Positions 1 through 8,319 of a stretch of 64,000 nucleotides of DNA are shown piece by piece (position 1 is the stretch's first letter; each line of letters starts with the position of its first letter). A program made the translations under genes and the position numbers. The stretch is from positions 3,162,001 through 3,226,000 of the forward strand of contig NZ_CP121451.1 of assembly GCF_029689945.1 (NCBI RefSeq), read 5' to 3'. The notes beneath the pieces are model-generated. The model was given only the letters and a program-made list of their open reading frames with translations, was not told the DNA's origin and searched no databases. Source of the DNA: Paenibacillus amylolyticus. GTDB lineage: Bacteria > Bacillota > Bacilli > Paenibacillales > Paenibacillaceae.

Positions 1-676
1 TAAAATCAGGAAGGTTCTGCATGGCGGATGCCAATGCTTTGAAATATCGTTTCACCTCATAGATGCCGATATTCTCCCAATACAGGGTCAATTCATCCAT
101 CAGTTTCTGAATCGCTGCCGCATCTCCGCTGGTGGCTATTTGGGCATCCACTTCTTTTTGCAAGGCGACTACACGTTCCCGCTGGTTTTGGAGATTAATC
201 TTCATTGCGGTCAATTCTGCTGTAGTCTGACGAATCTGAGTGGAAGTCTGTTGCAGGTTGCGATAGTGGTCCTGATACTTGTCCAGCACAGCCTGATCCC
301 GTCCAATAATAATCTGATAATAATCATACAATACAAACAGGTCTTTCAATGACCTGGCTCCCAGGACCGTCATGAGAAGACTGTCGCGTTCTCCTGTGTA
401 GTAAGACCTCACTACTGCTCCGGCCCGATCTTGCTGGATATGTATCTGCTCTTCCTGTTCCTGAAGCTGGACGGCTAATGTCTCGTTTTGTTGAGCCAGC
501 TGTTTCTGCCTTTCGGCGATGCGTTCGATTTCATGATCGATTTCGACGATAGATAGACTTTTTTGCAAGATCTCACGTGTATCCTCAGGTGAAGACTCTG
601 CGTAGGTGTAGGAAGAGGGTAGTTGCAGGAATATAATGATGCATAATATAAATGCGGCAATGCCATGACGTCTCAC
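1..676 (-). CDS. Secreted coiled-coil protein, PcsB/CwlO-like N-terminal region (partial)
   Basis: The reading frame is open on the minus strand from a GTG at 676, preceded by an AAGGAGA ribosome site, to the window edge, so the C-terminus is missing (225 codons seen). Residues 1-26 form a signal peptide (RRH, then a hydrophobic run, then a probable cut after YAE). The rest is rich in Glu, Gln and Lys with heptad-like spacing, around a conserved-looking block that starts VRSYYTGERDSLLMTVLGA at about residue 85. That order (signal peptide, coiled coil, R-x-x-Y-x-x-G block, coiled coil) is known from the regulatory coiled-coil half of PcsB/CwlO-type peptidoglycan hydrolases. No catalytic domain is visible in the part present. 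Family assignment is inference; secretion and coiled coil are read directly. Confidence 0.6.
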   Translation of the reverse strand, partial: MRRHGIAAFILCIIIFLQLPSSYTYAESSPEDTREILQKSLSIVEIDHEIERIAERQKQLAQQNETLAVQLQEQEEQIHIQQDRAGAVVRSYYTGERDSLLMTVLGARSLKDLFVLYDYYQIIIGRDQAVLDKYQDHYRNLQQTSTQIRQTTAELTAMKINLQNQRERVVALQKEVDAQIATSGDAAAIQKLMDELTLYWENIGIYEVKRYFKALASAMQNLPDF

Positions 677-858
677 CGATCATTCTCCTTTCCACTTCTT
701 CAATGACAATAGTACAGGCTTGATGTCTTCCAGACAATATATGAAACAAATACGTGAATTATCCTTAGTGGTTACATAACACCATGAACATTCATCTAAT
801 CTGAACACAACAAAAAGCAACCCGACAGATATCGGATCACTTTCATGCTGCAGGTGGA

Positions 859-1094
859 TTAGAGCGGCAAACCCATTTCGAATACGGTCCAGTAGCTGAA
901 CCCCGTGAATGTGACGATCATATAACCCCAGAAGAGCAATATGTACGTTCGTTCAGTAAATTTCAAGTATCCCAAAATGACAAAAAACGCAGTCTGCAGG
1001 AAAAAAAGCAAAGCCATTTCGACCAGATCTCCCGCAAAAGCCATCAGGCCAATCGCAAGCGTGAAGAACCCGAGTACCCGAACATGCGTGCCAC
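859..1094 (-). CDS. DUF2626 family small membrane protein (YqgY-like), frameshifted near its start
   Basis: A small protein of about 78 residues with two or three hydrophobic segments, ending FSYWTVFEMGLPL, as in the DUF2626 (B. subtilis YqgY) family. Function of the family is unknown to me. The likely start is GTG 1094, with a strong GAGAGGAGGA site 7 bases upstream, giving M-A-R-M-F; the body of the protein (RVLGFFTLAIGLM...) lies in another frame. Adding one C at about 1080 joins them into MARMFRVLGFF, which is what the family looks like. Without that repair only the 61-residue part from an internal ATG at 1044 is open. Transcribed away from the rsfA-like gene. Confidence 0.65.
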
Positions 1095-1407
1095 GGTAAA
1101 TCCTCCTCTCTAAGTACGATCATAGATTGTCTACACAACATTATACCGGGAAAGGAAAAACGTGTAAACAAATTTGGATATGAAAGCGAATTCTTTTTTT
1201 GCTAAAAGGAAGTATAGAGAGATAAGTTTTACATGTGTCACGTATGAGCAAGCCTGAATGTGGAAATACATTTTAGTATGAAATCAATTCTATGAACTCT
1301 ATGAGAGGCATAAGAATGAATGAAGCAGCTTTTATACCTAATTCACATACCGGTCTTCCGGTAATGCGGACGGTTATTTTAGGATGTTGTTAGGAGGGTA
1401 TTATAGC

Positions 1408-2058
1408 ATGACTGCAGTGAGACAGGATGCTTGGAGCACAGAGGACGATTTGATATTGGCTGAGGTTACTTTGCGTCATATTCGTGAAGGCAGTACACAA
1501 TTGGCCGCTTTTGAAGAGGTAGGCGAGAAAATAGGCAGAACATCTGCCGCATGTGGTTTTCGCTGGAACAGTTGTGTACGCAAAAAGTATGAATCTGCCA
1601 TCAGTAACGCCAAGGCACAACGACAAAAACGAAGTTATCTCAGAAAGCAGCCAGCTATGCTCGGACCACAGGTTGCAGCATTGTCTACACTGGATACTGA
1701 AGAACAACTGTACAAATCAGATGGGATCTCGGACGATTCATTATCGATGGATGCCGTAATCCGCTTCCTGCGTCAATGGAAGGGAACCGTTCAGGAGAGT
1801 AGTCGTCAACTCAAGATGCTGGAGAAAGAACTTCGGGAGAAAGAAGATGAATTGCTTGAACTCCGTCTGGAGAATGACCGTCTCTCCAAGGAAGTGAATG
1901 AAGTACAGACGGATTACCGTGTGGTGAATGACGACTACAAAGCATTGATTCAGATTATGGATCGGGCTCGCAGACTCGCATTTTTGTCCGAAGAAGAAGA
2001 AGAGCTCAAGACACGTTTCAAGATGGATGCCAACGGAAATCTGGAACGAATTGAATAG
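1408..2058 (+). CDS. RsfA/YlbO-family transcriptional regulator
   Basis: Cytoplasmic DNA-binding protein of 216 residues. The N-terminal 60 residues form a Myb/SANT-like helix-turn-helix (WSTEDDLILAEVTLRHIREG, then AACGFRWNSCVRKKY), the hallmark of the RsfA family, whose founder fine-tunes SigF-dependent prespore genes in B. subtilis. Residues about 125-190 are a strongly charged coiled coil, probably for dimerisation. Start ATG 1408 is chosen over the in-frame ATG 1384 because TAGGAGGG lies 8-14 bases before it. The neighbours match the B. subtilis ylbO-ylbQ-bshC-mraZ order, so this is most likely the ylbO counterpart. A hairpin terminator follows. Confidence 0.85.
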   Translation: MTAVRQDAWSTEDDLILAEVTLRHIREGSTQLAAFEEVGEKIGRTSAACGFRWNSCVRKKYESAISNAKAQRQKRSYLRKQPAMLGPQVAALSTLDTEEQLYKSDGISDDSLSMDAVIRFLRQWKGTVQESSRQLKMLEKELREKEDELLELRLENDRLSKEVNEVQTDYRVVNDDYKALIQIMDRARRLAFLSEEEEELKTRFKMDANGNLERIE

Positions 2059-2094
2059 CAAGTTCAAATGTCTGATTTGTGAGAGTCAGGGATG

Positions 2095-2140
2095 AACCCG
2101 CCACACCTCCGTTACACAACGGCAGGTATGACGGGTTTTT
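2095..2140 (+). terminator. Rho-independent terminator after the rsfA-like gene
   Basis: Outer stem AACCCG (2095-2100) with CGGGTT (2132-2137), inner stem ACCTCCGTT (2105-2113) with AACGGCAGGT, loop ACAC, then a T-run. Separates the regulator from panE. Confidence 0.8.
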
Positions 2141-2208
2141 AGTTTGGTCTTTTTGTTCTATTATAGATAAGAGAAGAGCAACTACTGAAGCGGACAGGAG
2201 TGCATCAT

Positions 2209-3171
2209 ATGATCATTGACATCGTAGGAGCGGGAGCGCTGGGTCTTTTGTATGGCGGGAAACTGCTGATGGCAGGTAACCAGATCAGATTTTGGACAAG
2301 AACAGCTGCTCAGGCAGACCTCCTCACCCATGAAGGTGTAACCATAGTGGAACGAGACGAGGAAGTGCGCATTCTACCGGATCGAATACAGGCGAACCCC
2401 ATAAGTGAGCTGACTGCCACATGGAAGAACACACCAGGGGAATGGTTACTGCTTATGGTTAAGCAGACAGGCATTGATGATTTCATTCATGAAATTAGAT
2501 CATTACAAGATCAGATGTTACATATCGCTTGTTTTCAAAATGGGATGGGCCATATGGAAAAACTTCAAGCAGTTTTGCCAAAGTCGATTCTGTGCAGTGC
2601 GATTACAACAGAAGGTGCGAAGCGTGCTCAGAGTCGGGTGACTCGTGCAGGTATAGGTGAAACCAGACTGGGAAGACACAACAACCCACATATAATGGAT
2701 TCTACCTCAATAGAAGAGAAAGGAACATTTACTCTGGCGGGATTGTTGCGGCAGGCAGGATTTGACTGTACAGTGTCGAATGAAATCGATAAGCTGATAT
2801 ACAGGAAACTGTTGATAAATGCAGTCATTAACCCACTTACAGCGTTATGGCGAATCCCCAATGGAGAATTAATCACCACGGAAGAACGCAAGAGGCTAAT
2901 GCGCCAGTTATATGATGAAGTATGCTTGGTCTACTCTGAGCGAGGAATAGGTTTGGATCTGGATATGTGGGATCAACTGATATCGGTCTGCCACTCTACG
3001 GCCACAAACACGTCCTCCATGCTTGCAGATGTGCTCGCTGGACGTGGTACTGAAGTAAGATCAATCAATGGTCACATCGTAAGCATGGCACGGGATTTGG
3101 GTCTTGCTGCACCTACACATGAAATACTGCTTCAACTGATTGAAGGAATGCAACCGGAAGGAGTGAATTAA
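2209..3171 (+). CDS. panE: 2-dehydropantoate 2-reductase family protein (PanE/YlbQ-like)
   Basis: Predicted NADPH-dependent ketopantoate reductase of the pantothenate and CoA pathway. The N-terminus IDIVGAGALGLLYGGKL is the Rossmann GxGAxG dinucleotide motif. Other family landmarks are MVKQ at about residue 82 (the conserved Lys region), CFQNGMG at about 106-112 (NG motif) and KLLINAVINPLTAL at about 200-213, which holds the conserved Lys and Asn. Length 320 residues is normal. ATG 2209 is preferred to the upstream in-frame GTG 2200 because ACAGGAG ends 8 bases before it. The stop overlaps the next start (TAATG), so the two genes are translationally coupled. In B. subtilis the homologue at this position is YlbQ; whether this or another copy is the main PanE cannot be judged here. 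Confidence 0.85.
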   Translation: MIIDIVGAGALGLLYGGKLLMAGNQIRFWTRTAAQADLLTHEGVTIVERDEEVRILPDRIQANPISELTATWKNTPGEWLLLMVKQTGIDDFIHEIRSLQDQMLHIACFQNGMGHMEKLQAVLPKSILCSAITTEGAKRAQSRVTRAGIGETRLGRHNNPHIMDSTSIEEKGTFTLAGLLRQAGFDCTVSNEIDKLIYRKLLINAVINPLTALWRIPNGELITTEERKRLMRQLYDEVCLVYSERGIGLDLDMWDQLISVCHSTATNTSSMLADVLAGRGTEVRSINGHIVSMARDLGLAAPTHEILLQLIEGMQPEGVN

Positions 3172-3544
3172 TGGGACTTTTTATCGTGTTGAGCATATTA
3201 CCCTTTTTCCGTTCTTTCTTGTCTATTGGGGGATGTACGCATGGAAAAAAGACAAACGTAACGCCATGCGGATGGCAATGGATGTAACTACTTTTTTTCT
3301 TATTTTTTCGGTATCGGCGTTATTCAACTTAACATTTGATTCGAATTTTGGTTTTTATCTGACACTTTTACTCATACTACTAGCACTTGGATTCATCGGA
3401 GGAGCGCAAAATCGACTAAAGGGGAAGGTCGATGGGGGTAGAATGTTCCGGGCCGTTTGGCGCATGGCTTTTGTAATCATGAGTTTCGGGTATGTTTTGT
3501 TTACTTTATTTGGATTATTTAGATACTTCATGAAACAGATGTGA
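3171..3544 (+). CDS. DUF3397-type membrane protein, frameshifted near N-terminus
   Basis: A small integral membrane protein of about 124 residues with four predicted hydrophobic segments. ATG 3171 overlaps the panE stop and begins MGLFIVLSILPF; the frame then breaks. Adding one T in the T-run at about 3200 joins it to the long downstream frame (YWGMYAWKKDKRNAMRMAMD...), giving a continuous protein. In Bacillales a DUF3397 protein commonly sits just upstream of bshC, which agrees with the context. No catalytic motif is seen and I cannot assign a function. Family name comes from context plus size and topology, so it is less certain than the gene itself. Confidence 0.65.
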
Positions 3545-3573
3545 GGTTACATAACGTAAAAAGGGCAAAAAAT

Positions 3574-3592
3574 GTGTCGATTTTGTCGAAAA
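3574..3592 (+). promoter_or_regulatory. Two overlapping Spo0A-box-like sites upstream of the opp operon
   Basis: TTTGTCGAAAA at 3582-3592 matches the Spo0A box core TGTCGAA exactly, and an overlapping TGTGTCGATTT at 3574-3584 carries TGTCGAT. They lie about 105 bases before the oppA start. A TATAAT hexamer at 3648-3653 is the best -10 candidate for oppA; no -35 at normal spacing is evident. Binding is inference from sequence only. Confidence 0.4.
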
Positions 3593-3600
3593 CTGAAAAA

Positions 3601-3636
3601 ACATTACTTTCTGAAAAAGTAATGTAGATTTTTTTG
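3601..3636 (+). terminator. Terminator after the panE/DUF3397 unit
   Basis: Perfect 10-bp stem ACATTACTTT (3601-3610) with AAAGTAATGT (3616-3625), 5-base loop, then a run of seven T within ten bases. It lies between the Spo0A-like boxes and the oppA -10. Confidence 0.8.
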
Positions 3637-3695
3637 ACCGGTGGTTGTATAATCTATAAACATATAAACCATATCAATTTAGGGGAACGTGTTAG

Positions 3696-5393
3696 ATGAA
3701 AAGGAAAAGTCTATTAGTCCTTTTGACGCTGATTCTGGCGTTCGGTACCGTACTTGCAGCGTGCGGATCGAAAAACGAAGGCACAGGTAACACCGATACT
3801 GGTTCTGCAAGCGAAGGAAATGGTCTTGCTAAAGATCAAATTCTGAAAATCAACCTGTCAGCTGAACCTCCTACGTTGGACCCGGCTCAAGCAAAAGATA
3901 GCCAAACCAACACAGTCCTGAAATTCTTGTATGAAGGTCTTGTACGCATCGATGCTGATGGTAAAGAAGCTCCAGGTGTTGCTAAAGACTGGACAATCTC
4001 CGAAGACGGTTTGAAATATGTTTTCAACCTGAACCCGGATGCTAAATGGAGCAACGGTGATGCAATCACTGCCGAAGACTTTGTTCGTTCTTGGGAACGT
4101 GCTTTGAAACCGGAAACAGCTTCTCCATATGCATACCAATTGTACTACATCAAAGGCGCTGAAGGTTACAACCTCAGCAAAGACGAAACATACACTGGTA
4201 CTAAAATCACAGATTTCTCACAAGTAGGCGTTAAAGCTACTGATGAGCATACGCTTGAAGTAACGTTGGAAAACCCAACACCTTACTTCTTGGGTCTGAC
4301 AGCATTCTACACGTACTACCCAGTACATGCATCTGCTGATACAAATGACAAATTCTTCACAGACTACAAAAACATGATCGTTAACGGACCATTTGTAATG
4401 GATCAATACGCTAAAGGTCAAAAAATTGTTGTGAAGAAAAACGATGGTTATCATGCAGCTGCTGATATCAAATTGGCTCAAATTGATATGTCTTTGACAA
4501 ACAGCAGTGCTTCCGAACTGCAAGCTTACAAATCAGGACAATTGGACTACACTGGTGCACCTAACGGTGAAATTCCATCCGACCAAATTCCTTCTGTAAA
4601 AGCGGAATTGCCGGACGAGTTCAAAGCTACTGGTATTGCAAGTACGTACTACTATCAGTTCAACGTAAATGAAGCACCTTTCAACAACGTTAAAATCCGT
4701 AAAGCTTTTGCAATGTCCATTCAACGTCAGTTGATTGTTGATAAAGTAACACAAGGTGGACAAATTCCGGCATTCGGCTTTGTACCTCCAGGTATCCGTG
4801 GTGAAAACGGCGAATTCCGTGATGAGCACAAAGACGATTACTTCACTGAAAATGTGGACGAAGCTAAAGCATTGCTTGCTGAAGGTATGAAAGAAGAAGG
4901 TTACACAACATTGCCAGCTGTTACTTTGATCTACAACACTAGTGATGGTCACGCGAAAATTGCTTTGGCGATTGCTGACATGTGGAAACAAAACCTTGGT
5001 GTTGACGTGAAAACAGAAAACCAAGAGTGGGGCGTATTCCTTGAGAACCGTCAAAACCAAAACTTCCAAATCGCTCGTGCAGGTTGGTCTGCTGACTACA
5101 ACGATCCATACAACTTCTTGGAAATGTGGACTACTGGAAACACAAACAATGATTCCAAATTCAGCAACGAACAGTATGACAAAGATGTTAAAGACACTGT
5201 AAAATCTGCTGATCCAGCTGCACGTATGGCTGCATTTGCTGACGCTGAGAAAATCCTGATTCAAGATGAAATGGGCGTTATGCCAATCTATTACTACACT
5301 AACGTATCTTTGACTAAGCCTTACCTGAAAGGCGTACAACTTGATTTCAGTGGAGCAATTGACTTCACTCGTGCATATCTGGAAGAGAAATAA
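3696..5393 (+). CDS. oppA: Oligopeptide ABC transporter, substrate-binding lipoprotein (OppA/DppE family)
   Basis: Extracytoplasmic peptide-binding protein that delivers peptides to the permease encoded downstream. Residues 1-22 form a lipoprotein signal with lipobox LAAC (Cys 22), followed by a Gly/Ser/Asn-rich linker, so it should be lipid-anchored outside the membrane. The SBP_bac_5 signature is clear: SAEPPTLDPAQAKD at about 52-65, WSNGDAITAEDFVRSWERAL at about 113-132 and the C-terminal GWSADYNDPYNFLEMW region. Length 565 residues is typical. The gene body uses a narrow, strongly biased codon set (AAA, GAA, GGT, CGT), as expected for a highly expressed gene. A strong hairpin after the stop should limit transcription of the less-needed permease genes. 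Peptide uptake by such systems feeds both nutrition and sporulation signalling in Bacillales. Confidence 0.93.
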   Translation: MKRKSLLVLLTLILAFGTVLAACGSKNEGTGNTDTGSASEGNGLAKDQILKINLSAEPPTLDPAQAKDSQTNTVLKFLYEGLVRIDADGKEAPGVAKDWTISEDGLKYVFNLNPDAKWSNGDAITAEDFVRSWERALKPETASPYAYQLYYIKGAEGYNLSKDETYTGTKITDFSQVGVKATDEHTLEVTLENPTPYFLGLTAFYTYYPVHASADTNDKFFTDYKNMIVNGPFVMDQYAKGQKIVVKKNDGYHAAADIKLAQIDMSLTNSSASELQAYKSGQLDYTGAPNGEIPSDQIPSVKAELPDEFKATGIASTYYYQFNVNEAPFNNVKIRKAFAMSIQRQLIVDKVTQGGQIPAFGFVPPGIRGENGEFRDEHKDDYFTENVDEAKALLAEGMKEEGYTTLPAVTLIYNTSDGHAKIALAIADMWKQNLGVDVKTENQEWGVFLENRQNQNFQIARAGWSADYNDPYNFLEMWTTGNTNNDSKFSNEQYDKDVKDTVKSADPAARMAAFADAEKILIQDEMGVMPIYYYTNVSLTKPYLKGVQLDFSGAIDFTRAYLEEK

Positions 5394-5420
5394 GTTGTTC
5401 TGAAGTCTTATATGATTACT

Positions 5421-5463
5421 TCGGGATATATATGTGGAATTCCATATATATCCCGATTTTTTT
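5421..5463 (+). terminator. Intra-operon hairpin terminator between oppA and oppB
   Basis: A 13-bp perfect stem CGGGATATATATG (5422-5434) with CATATATATCCCG (5443-5455), 8-base loop, followed by seven T. As it lies inside the opp operon it probably acts as a partial terminator that keeps oppA mRNA more abundant than the permease genes. Confidence 0.85.
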
Positions 5464-5583
5464 GTATGTGCATCGATTTTCCTTATAATTCTTGAAATTT
5501 CCGATAAATGGATTGGACTTTATTTCTGTCTAATTCTACAATCGATTTGTATACAAAATATTGTTTGTGGAGGTGTGCAAGGG

Positions 5584-6534
5584 TTGGTTAAGTACGTGTT
5601 GAAAAAACTACTATTTATGCTGCTATCGCTTTTCATACTCGCATCGCTGACTTTCTTCTTGATGAAGGCCATTCCTGGTGACCCGTTTACAGCAGAAAAG
5701 AAACTATCGCCAGAAATTCGTGCACTTTTAGAAGTTAAGTATGGTTTGGATAAACCGATGTATGAACAATACCTCAAGTATATGGGTGGAATCCTTAAAG
5801 GGGATTTCGGCGTTTCAATGAGGTATCTGAACCAAGACGTTACGGACATGATTACTCAAACATTCACAGCTTCACTGAAGCTTGGGGTCTTTGCAATCCT
5901 CATCTCCGTTGTCGTTGGTGTATTGTTGGGACTTCTCGCAGCAGTTTATCACCGTAAACTGATTGATGATGTCACCATGGTTGTCGCTGTCATAGGTATT
6001 GCTGTTCCGAGCTTCTTGCTTGCGTCATTATTGCAATATGTCTTTGCTTTCAAGTTAGGTTGGTTCAACGTTATGGGCTTCGACGGACCACTTGACTATG
6101 TGCTCCCTGTTGCAGCACTGTCTGCATCACCTATTGCTTTTATTGCACGTTTGACTCGTTCCAGCATGCTGGAAGTTTTGCATGCCGATTATATTAAAAC
6201 TGCTAAGGCTAAAGGTTTGAAGTGGCCAGCCATTATGTTTAAACACGTTGTACGAAATGGTATTTTGCCAGTAGTAACTTATGTTGGTCCAATGACAGCA
6301 AACATCATCACAGGTTCCGTTGTTATTGAACAGATCTTTAACATCGGGGGAATTGGTAAAGTTTTCGTAGAAAGCATCACTAACCGGGATTATACAATGA
6401 TCATGGGTATCACAATTTTCTATGGTATTCTCCTTATGTTGGCACGCTTCCTGACGGATATCGCTTATGTACTAATTGATCCTAGAATTAAGCTGGAAAG
6501 CCGGAAGGGGCATAACGTTGTCTGGCACGAATAA
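5584..6534 (+). CDS. oppB: Oligopeptide ABC transporter permease (OppB family)
   Basis: Integral membrane subunit of the peptide importer, 316 residues with six predicted membrane segments. The N-terminal motif MKAIPGDPF is typical of OppB/DppB, and the EAA loop that contacts the ATPases is seen as VIEQIFNIGGIGKVF near residue 255. Start TTG 5584 is chosen because GGAGGTG lies 9 bases upstream; longer in-frame extensions to 5434 run into the oppA terminator and have no ribosome site. The 3' end overlaps oppC by 17 bases. Confidence 0.9.
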   Translation: MVKYVLKKLLFMLLSLFILASLTFFLMKAIPGDPFTAEKKLSPEIRALLEVKYGLDKPMYEQYLKYMGGILKGDFGVSMRYLNQDVTDMITQTFTASLKLGVFAILISVVVGVLLGLLAAVYHRKLIDDVTMVVAVIGIAVPSFLLASLLQYVFAFKLGWFNVMGFDGPLDYVLPVAALSASPIAFIARLTRSSMLEVLHADYIKTAKAKGLKWPAIMFKHVVRNGILPVVTYVGPMTANIITGSVVIEQIFNIGGIGKVFVESITNRDYTMIMGITIFYGILLMLARFLTDIAYVLIDPRIKLESRKGHNVVWHE

Positions 6535-7444
6535 TAAAAAGAATGAAACGGCGAACACGAACCTGACTAGTCAGGCAGCGGTTAAACCGCAAGAAAGTGT
6601 ATCCCTTTTTAAAGATGCCATGTACAGACTTGCAACCAATAAGGCTGCGATGATTAGTCTGAGTGTGTTGGTTCTTGTCGTGATTTTCGCTTTGATTGGT
6701 CCAACTTCTTTGTTTACAAGTTATAATTATTATTCCAATGATCTGATGAATGCCAACGCAGCACCTAGTGCCGAGCATTGGTTTGGTACGGATGAACTTG
6801 GTCGTGATGTATGGGTAAGAACATGGGTTGGTGCCCGTGTATCCCTTACTGTAGGTTTGGCAGCAGCTCTGATTGACCTTGTTATTGGTGTAATCTATGG
6901 TGCAATTATGGGTTACTACGGTGGACGTGTTGATGGTATCATGAACAAGTTCTCCGAGATCCTGTATTCCCTGCCTTACATGCTCGTTGTTATCTTGTTG
7001 CTGGTTGTATTGGAACCAAGTCTGACAACCATTATTATCGCCCTCACCATTACAGGCTGGATTAGCATGTCGTGGATTGTACGTGGTGAGATTATGCAAC
7101 TCAAAAACAGAGACTTCATTCTCGCGGCCCGCTCCATGGGTGCAAGTACCGGTCGTCAATTGTTCCGTCACTTGTTGCCAAATGCAGTTGGTCCGATTAT
7201 CGTAACGTTGACATTGTCCATTCCTAATGCGATCTTTGCTGAGGCGTTCCTAAGCTTCCTCGGACTTGGTGTATCTGCGCCAAGATCATCCCTGGGATCC
7301 ATGATCAATGACGCTCTCACAGGCTGGACGCTGTATCCTTGGCGGATGTGGTTCCCGGCAGGTCTGATGGTACTGACAATGCTTGCATTTAACTTGCTCG
7401 GTGACGGTCTGCGTGACGCGCTTGATCCGAAATTACGTAAATAG
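6518..7444 (+). CDS. oppC: Oligopeptide ABC transporter permease (OppC family)
   Basis: Second membrane subunit, 308 residues. A polar N-terminal tail of about 40 residues precedes the first membrane segment, then the OppC landmarks HWFGTDELGRDVW (about 85-97) and the EAA loop AEAFLSFLGLGV (about 240-251). Six membrane segments are predicted. Start TTG 6518 has GGAAGGGG 7 bases upstream and lies inside the end of oppB, which suggests coupled translation. Pairs with OppB to form the channel. Confidence 0.9.
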   Translation: MSGTNNKKNETANTNLTSQAAVKPQESVSLFKDAMYRLATNKAAMISLSVLVLVVIFALIGPTSLFTSYNYYSNDLMNANAAPSAEHWFGTDELGRDVWVRTWVGARVSLTVGLAAALIDLVIGVIYGAIMGYYGGRVDGIMNKFSEILYSLPYMLVVILLLVVLEPSLTTIIIALTITGWISMSWIVRGEIMQLKNRDFILAARSMGASTGRQLFRHLLPNAVGPIIVTLTLSIPNAIFAEAFLSFLGLGVSAPRSSLGSMINDALTGWTLYPWRMWFPAGLMVLTMLAFNLLGDGLRDALDPKLRK

Positions 7445-7461
7445 AAATAGGAGGTGGGATT

Positions 7462-8319
7462 ATGGAGCCGATTTTAACAGTCAAGGACTTGAGCGTGTCA
7501 TTCTCAACGCGTTCTGGTGAATTTGATGCCGTTAAAAATGTAAGTTTTGAAATTGGCAAAGGAGAGACGCTGGGGATCGTAGGTGAATCTGGTAGTGGTA
7601 AGAGTGTTACCGCCCAAACCATCATGAAATTGATTCCCTCCCCGCCTTCGAAGGTCAAAAGCGGAGAAATTACTTTTCACGGGCAAGACCTGCTGAATAA
7701 GACAGACAAACAAATGGAATCGATTCGTGGTAAAGATATCGGTATGATCTTCCAAGATCCAATGACTTCTTTGAATCCTACCATTAAGATTGGTAAACAA
7801 ATTACTGAAGTATTGCGCAAGCATCAGAACATGTCCAAACAAGCGGCGGATAAAGCTGCATTGGAAATGCTGGAACTTGTAGGTATCAAAAATGCGGCTA
7901 TTCGCATGAATCATTACCCGCACCAATTCTCTGGTGGTATGCGTCAGCGTGCCATGATTGCGATCGCGCTTGCTTGTCGTCCATCCCTTCTGATTGCGGA
8001 TGAGCCGACAACTGCACTCGACGTTACAATCCAGGCTCAGATCCTGGATGTAATGAAAGACATGCAGCAAAAGCTTGGAACATCGATCATGCTGATTACG
8101 CATGACCTTGGTGTCGTAGCGGGTATGTGTGACCGTGTTGTTGTTATGAAGGAAGGCGAAGTTGTTGAAACAGGAACAACTGCTGAGATCTTTAGTAATC
8201 CTCAACATCCATACACCATTAAATTGCTGAATGCCCTGCCTCGTCTGGACGAGCCCAAAAGGAAAAGCCAGCTCCAGCTGGTATTATCAAAGGCAGCAAC
8301 AAGCCTCTGGTACAAGTGA
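7462..8319 (+). CDS. oppD: Peptide ABC transporter ATPase (OppD half); C-terminus likely frameshifted
   Basis: ATP-hydrolysing subunit with Walker A GESGSGKS (41-48), signature FSGGMRQR, Walker B LLIADEPT and the switch His in LITHDLG. GGAGGTGGG precedes ATG 7462. The conserved domain ends at [10 protein letters not shown]; the remaining 22 residues as read resemble nothing in the family. Adding one A in the A-run at about 8262 gives [16 protein letters not shown] and then runs without a stop into the second ATPase, so the two may be one fused gene (see findings). As the sequence stands, the stop TGA overlaps the GTG of the next frame. Confidence 0.85.
   Translation: MEPILTVKDLSVSFSTRSGEFDAVKNVSFEIGKGETLGIVGESGSGKSVTAQTIMKLIPSPPSKVKSGEITFHGQDLLNKTDKQMESIRGKDIGMIFQDPMTSLNPTIKIGKQITEVLRKHQNMSKQAADKAALEMLELVGIKNAAIRMNHYPHQFSGGMRQRAMIAIALACRPSLLIADEPTTALDVTIQAQILDVMKDMQQKLGTSIMLITHDLGVVAGMCDRVVVMKEGEVVETGTTAEIFSNPQHPYTIKLLNALPRLDEPKRKSQLQLVLSKAATSLWYK

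Noticed and set aside
3634..3653. TTGACC as -35 for oppA
   Set aside because: It is only 8 bases from the TATAAT, too close for a sigma-A promoter.
4533..5339. Long minus-strand frame opposite oppA (268 codons)
   Set aside because: Shadow of the oppA codon bias; low-complexity Val/Phe/Cys-rich translation with no family features.
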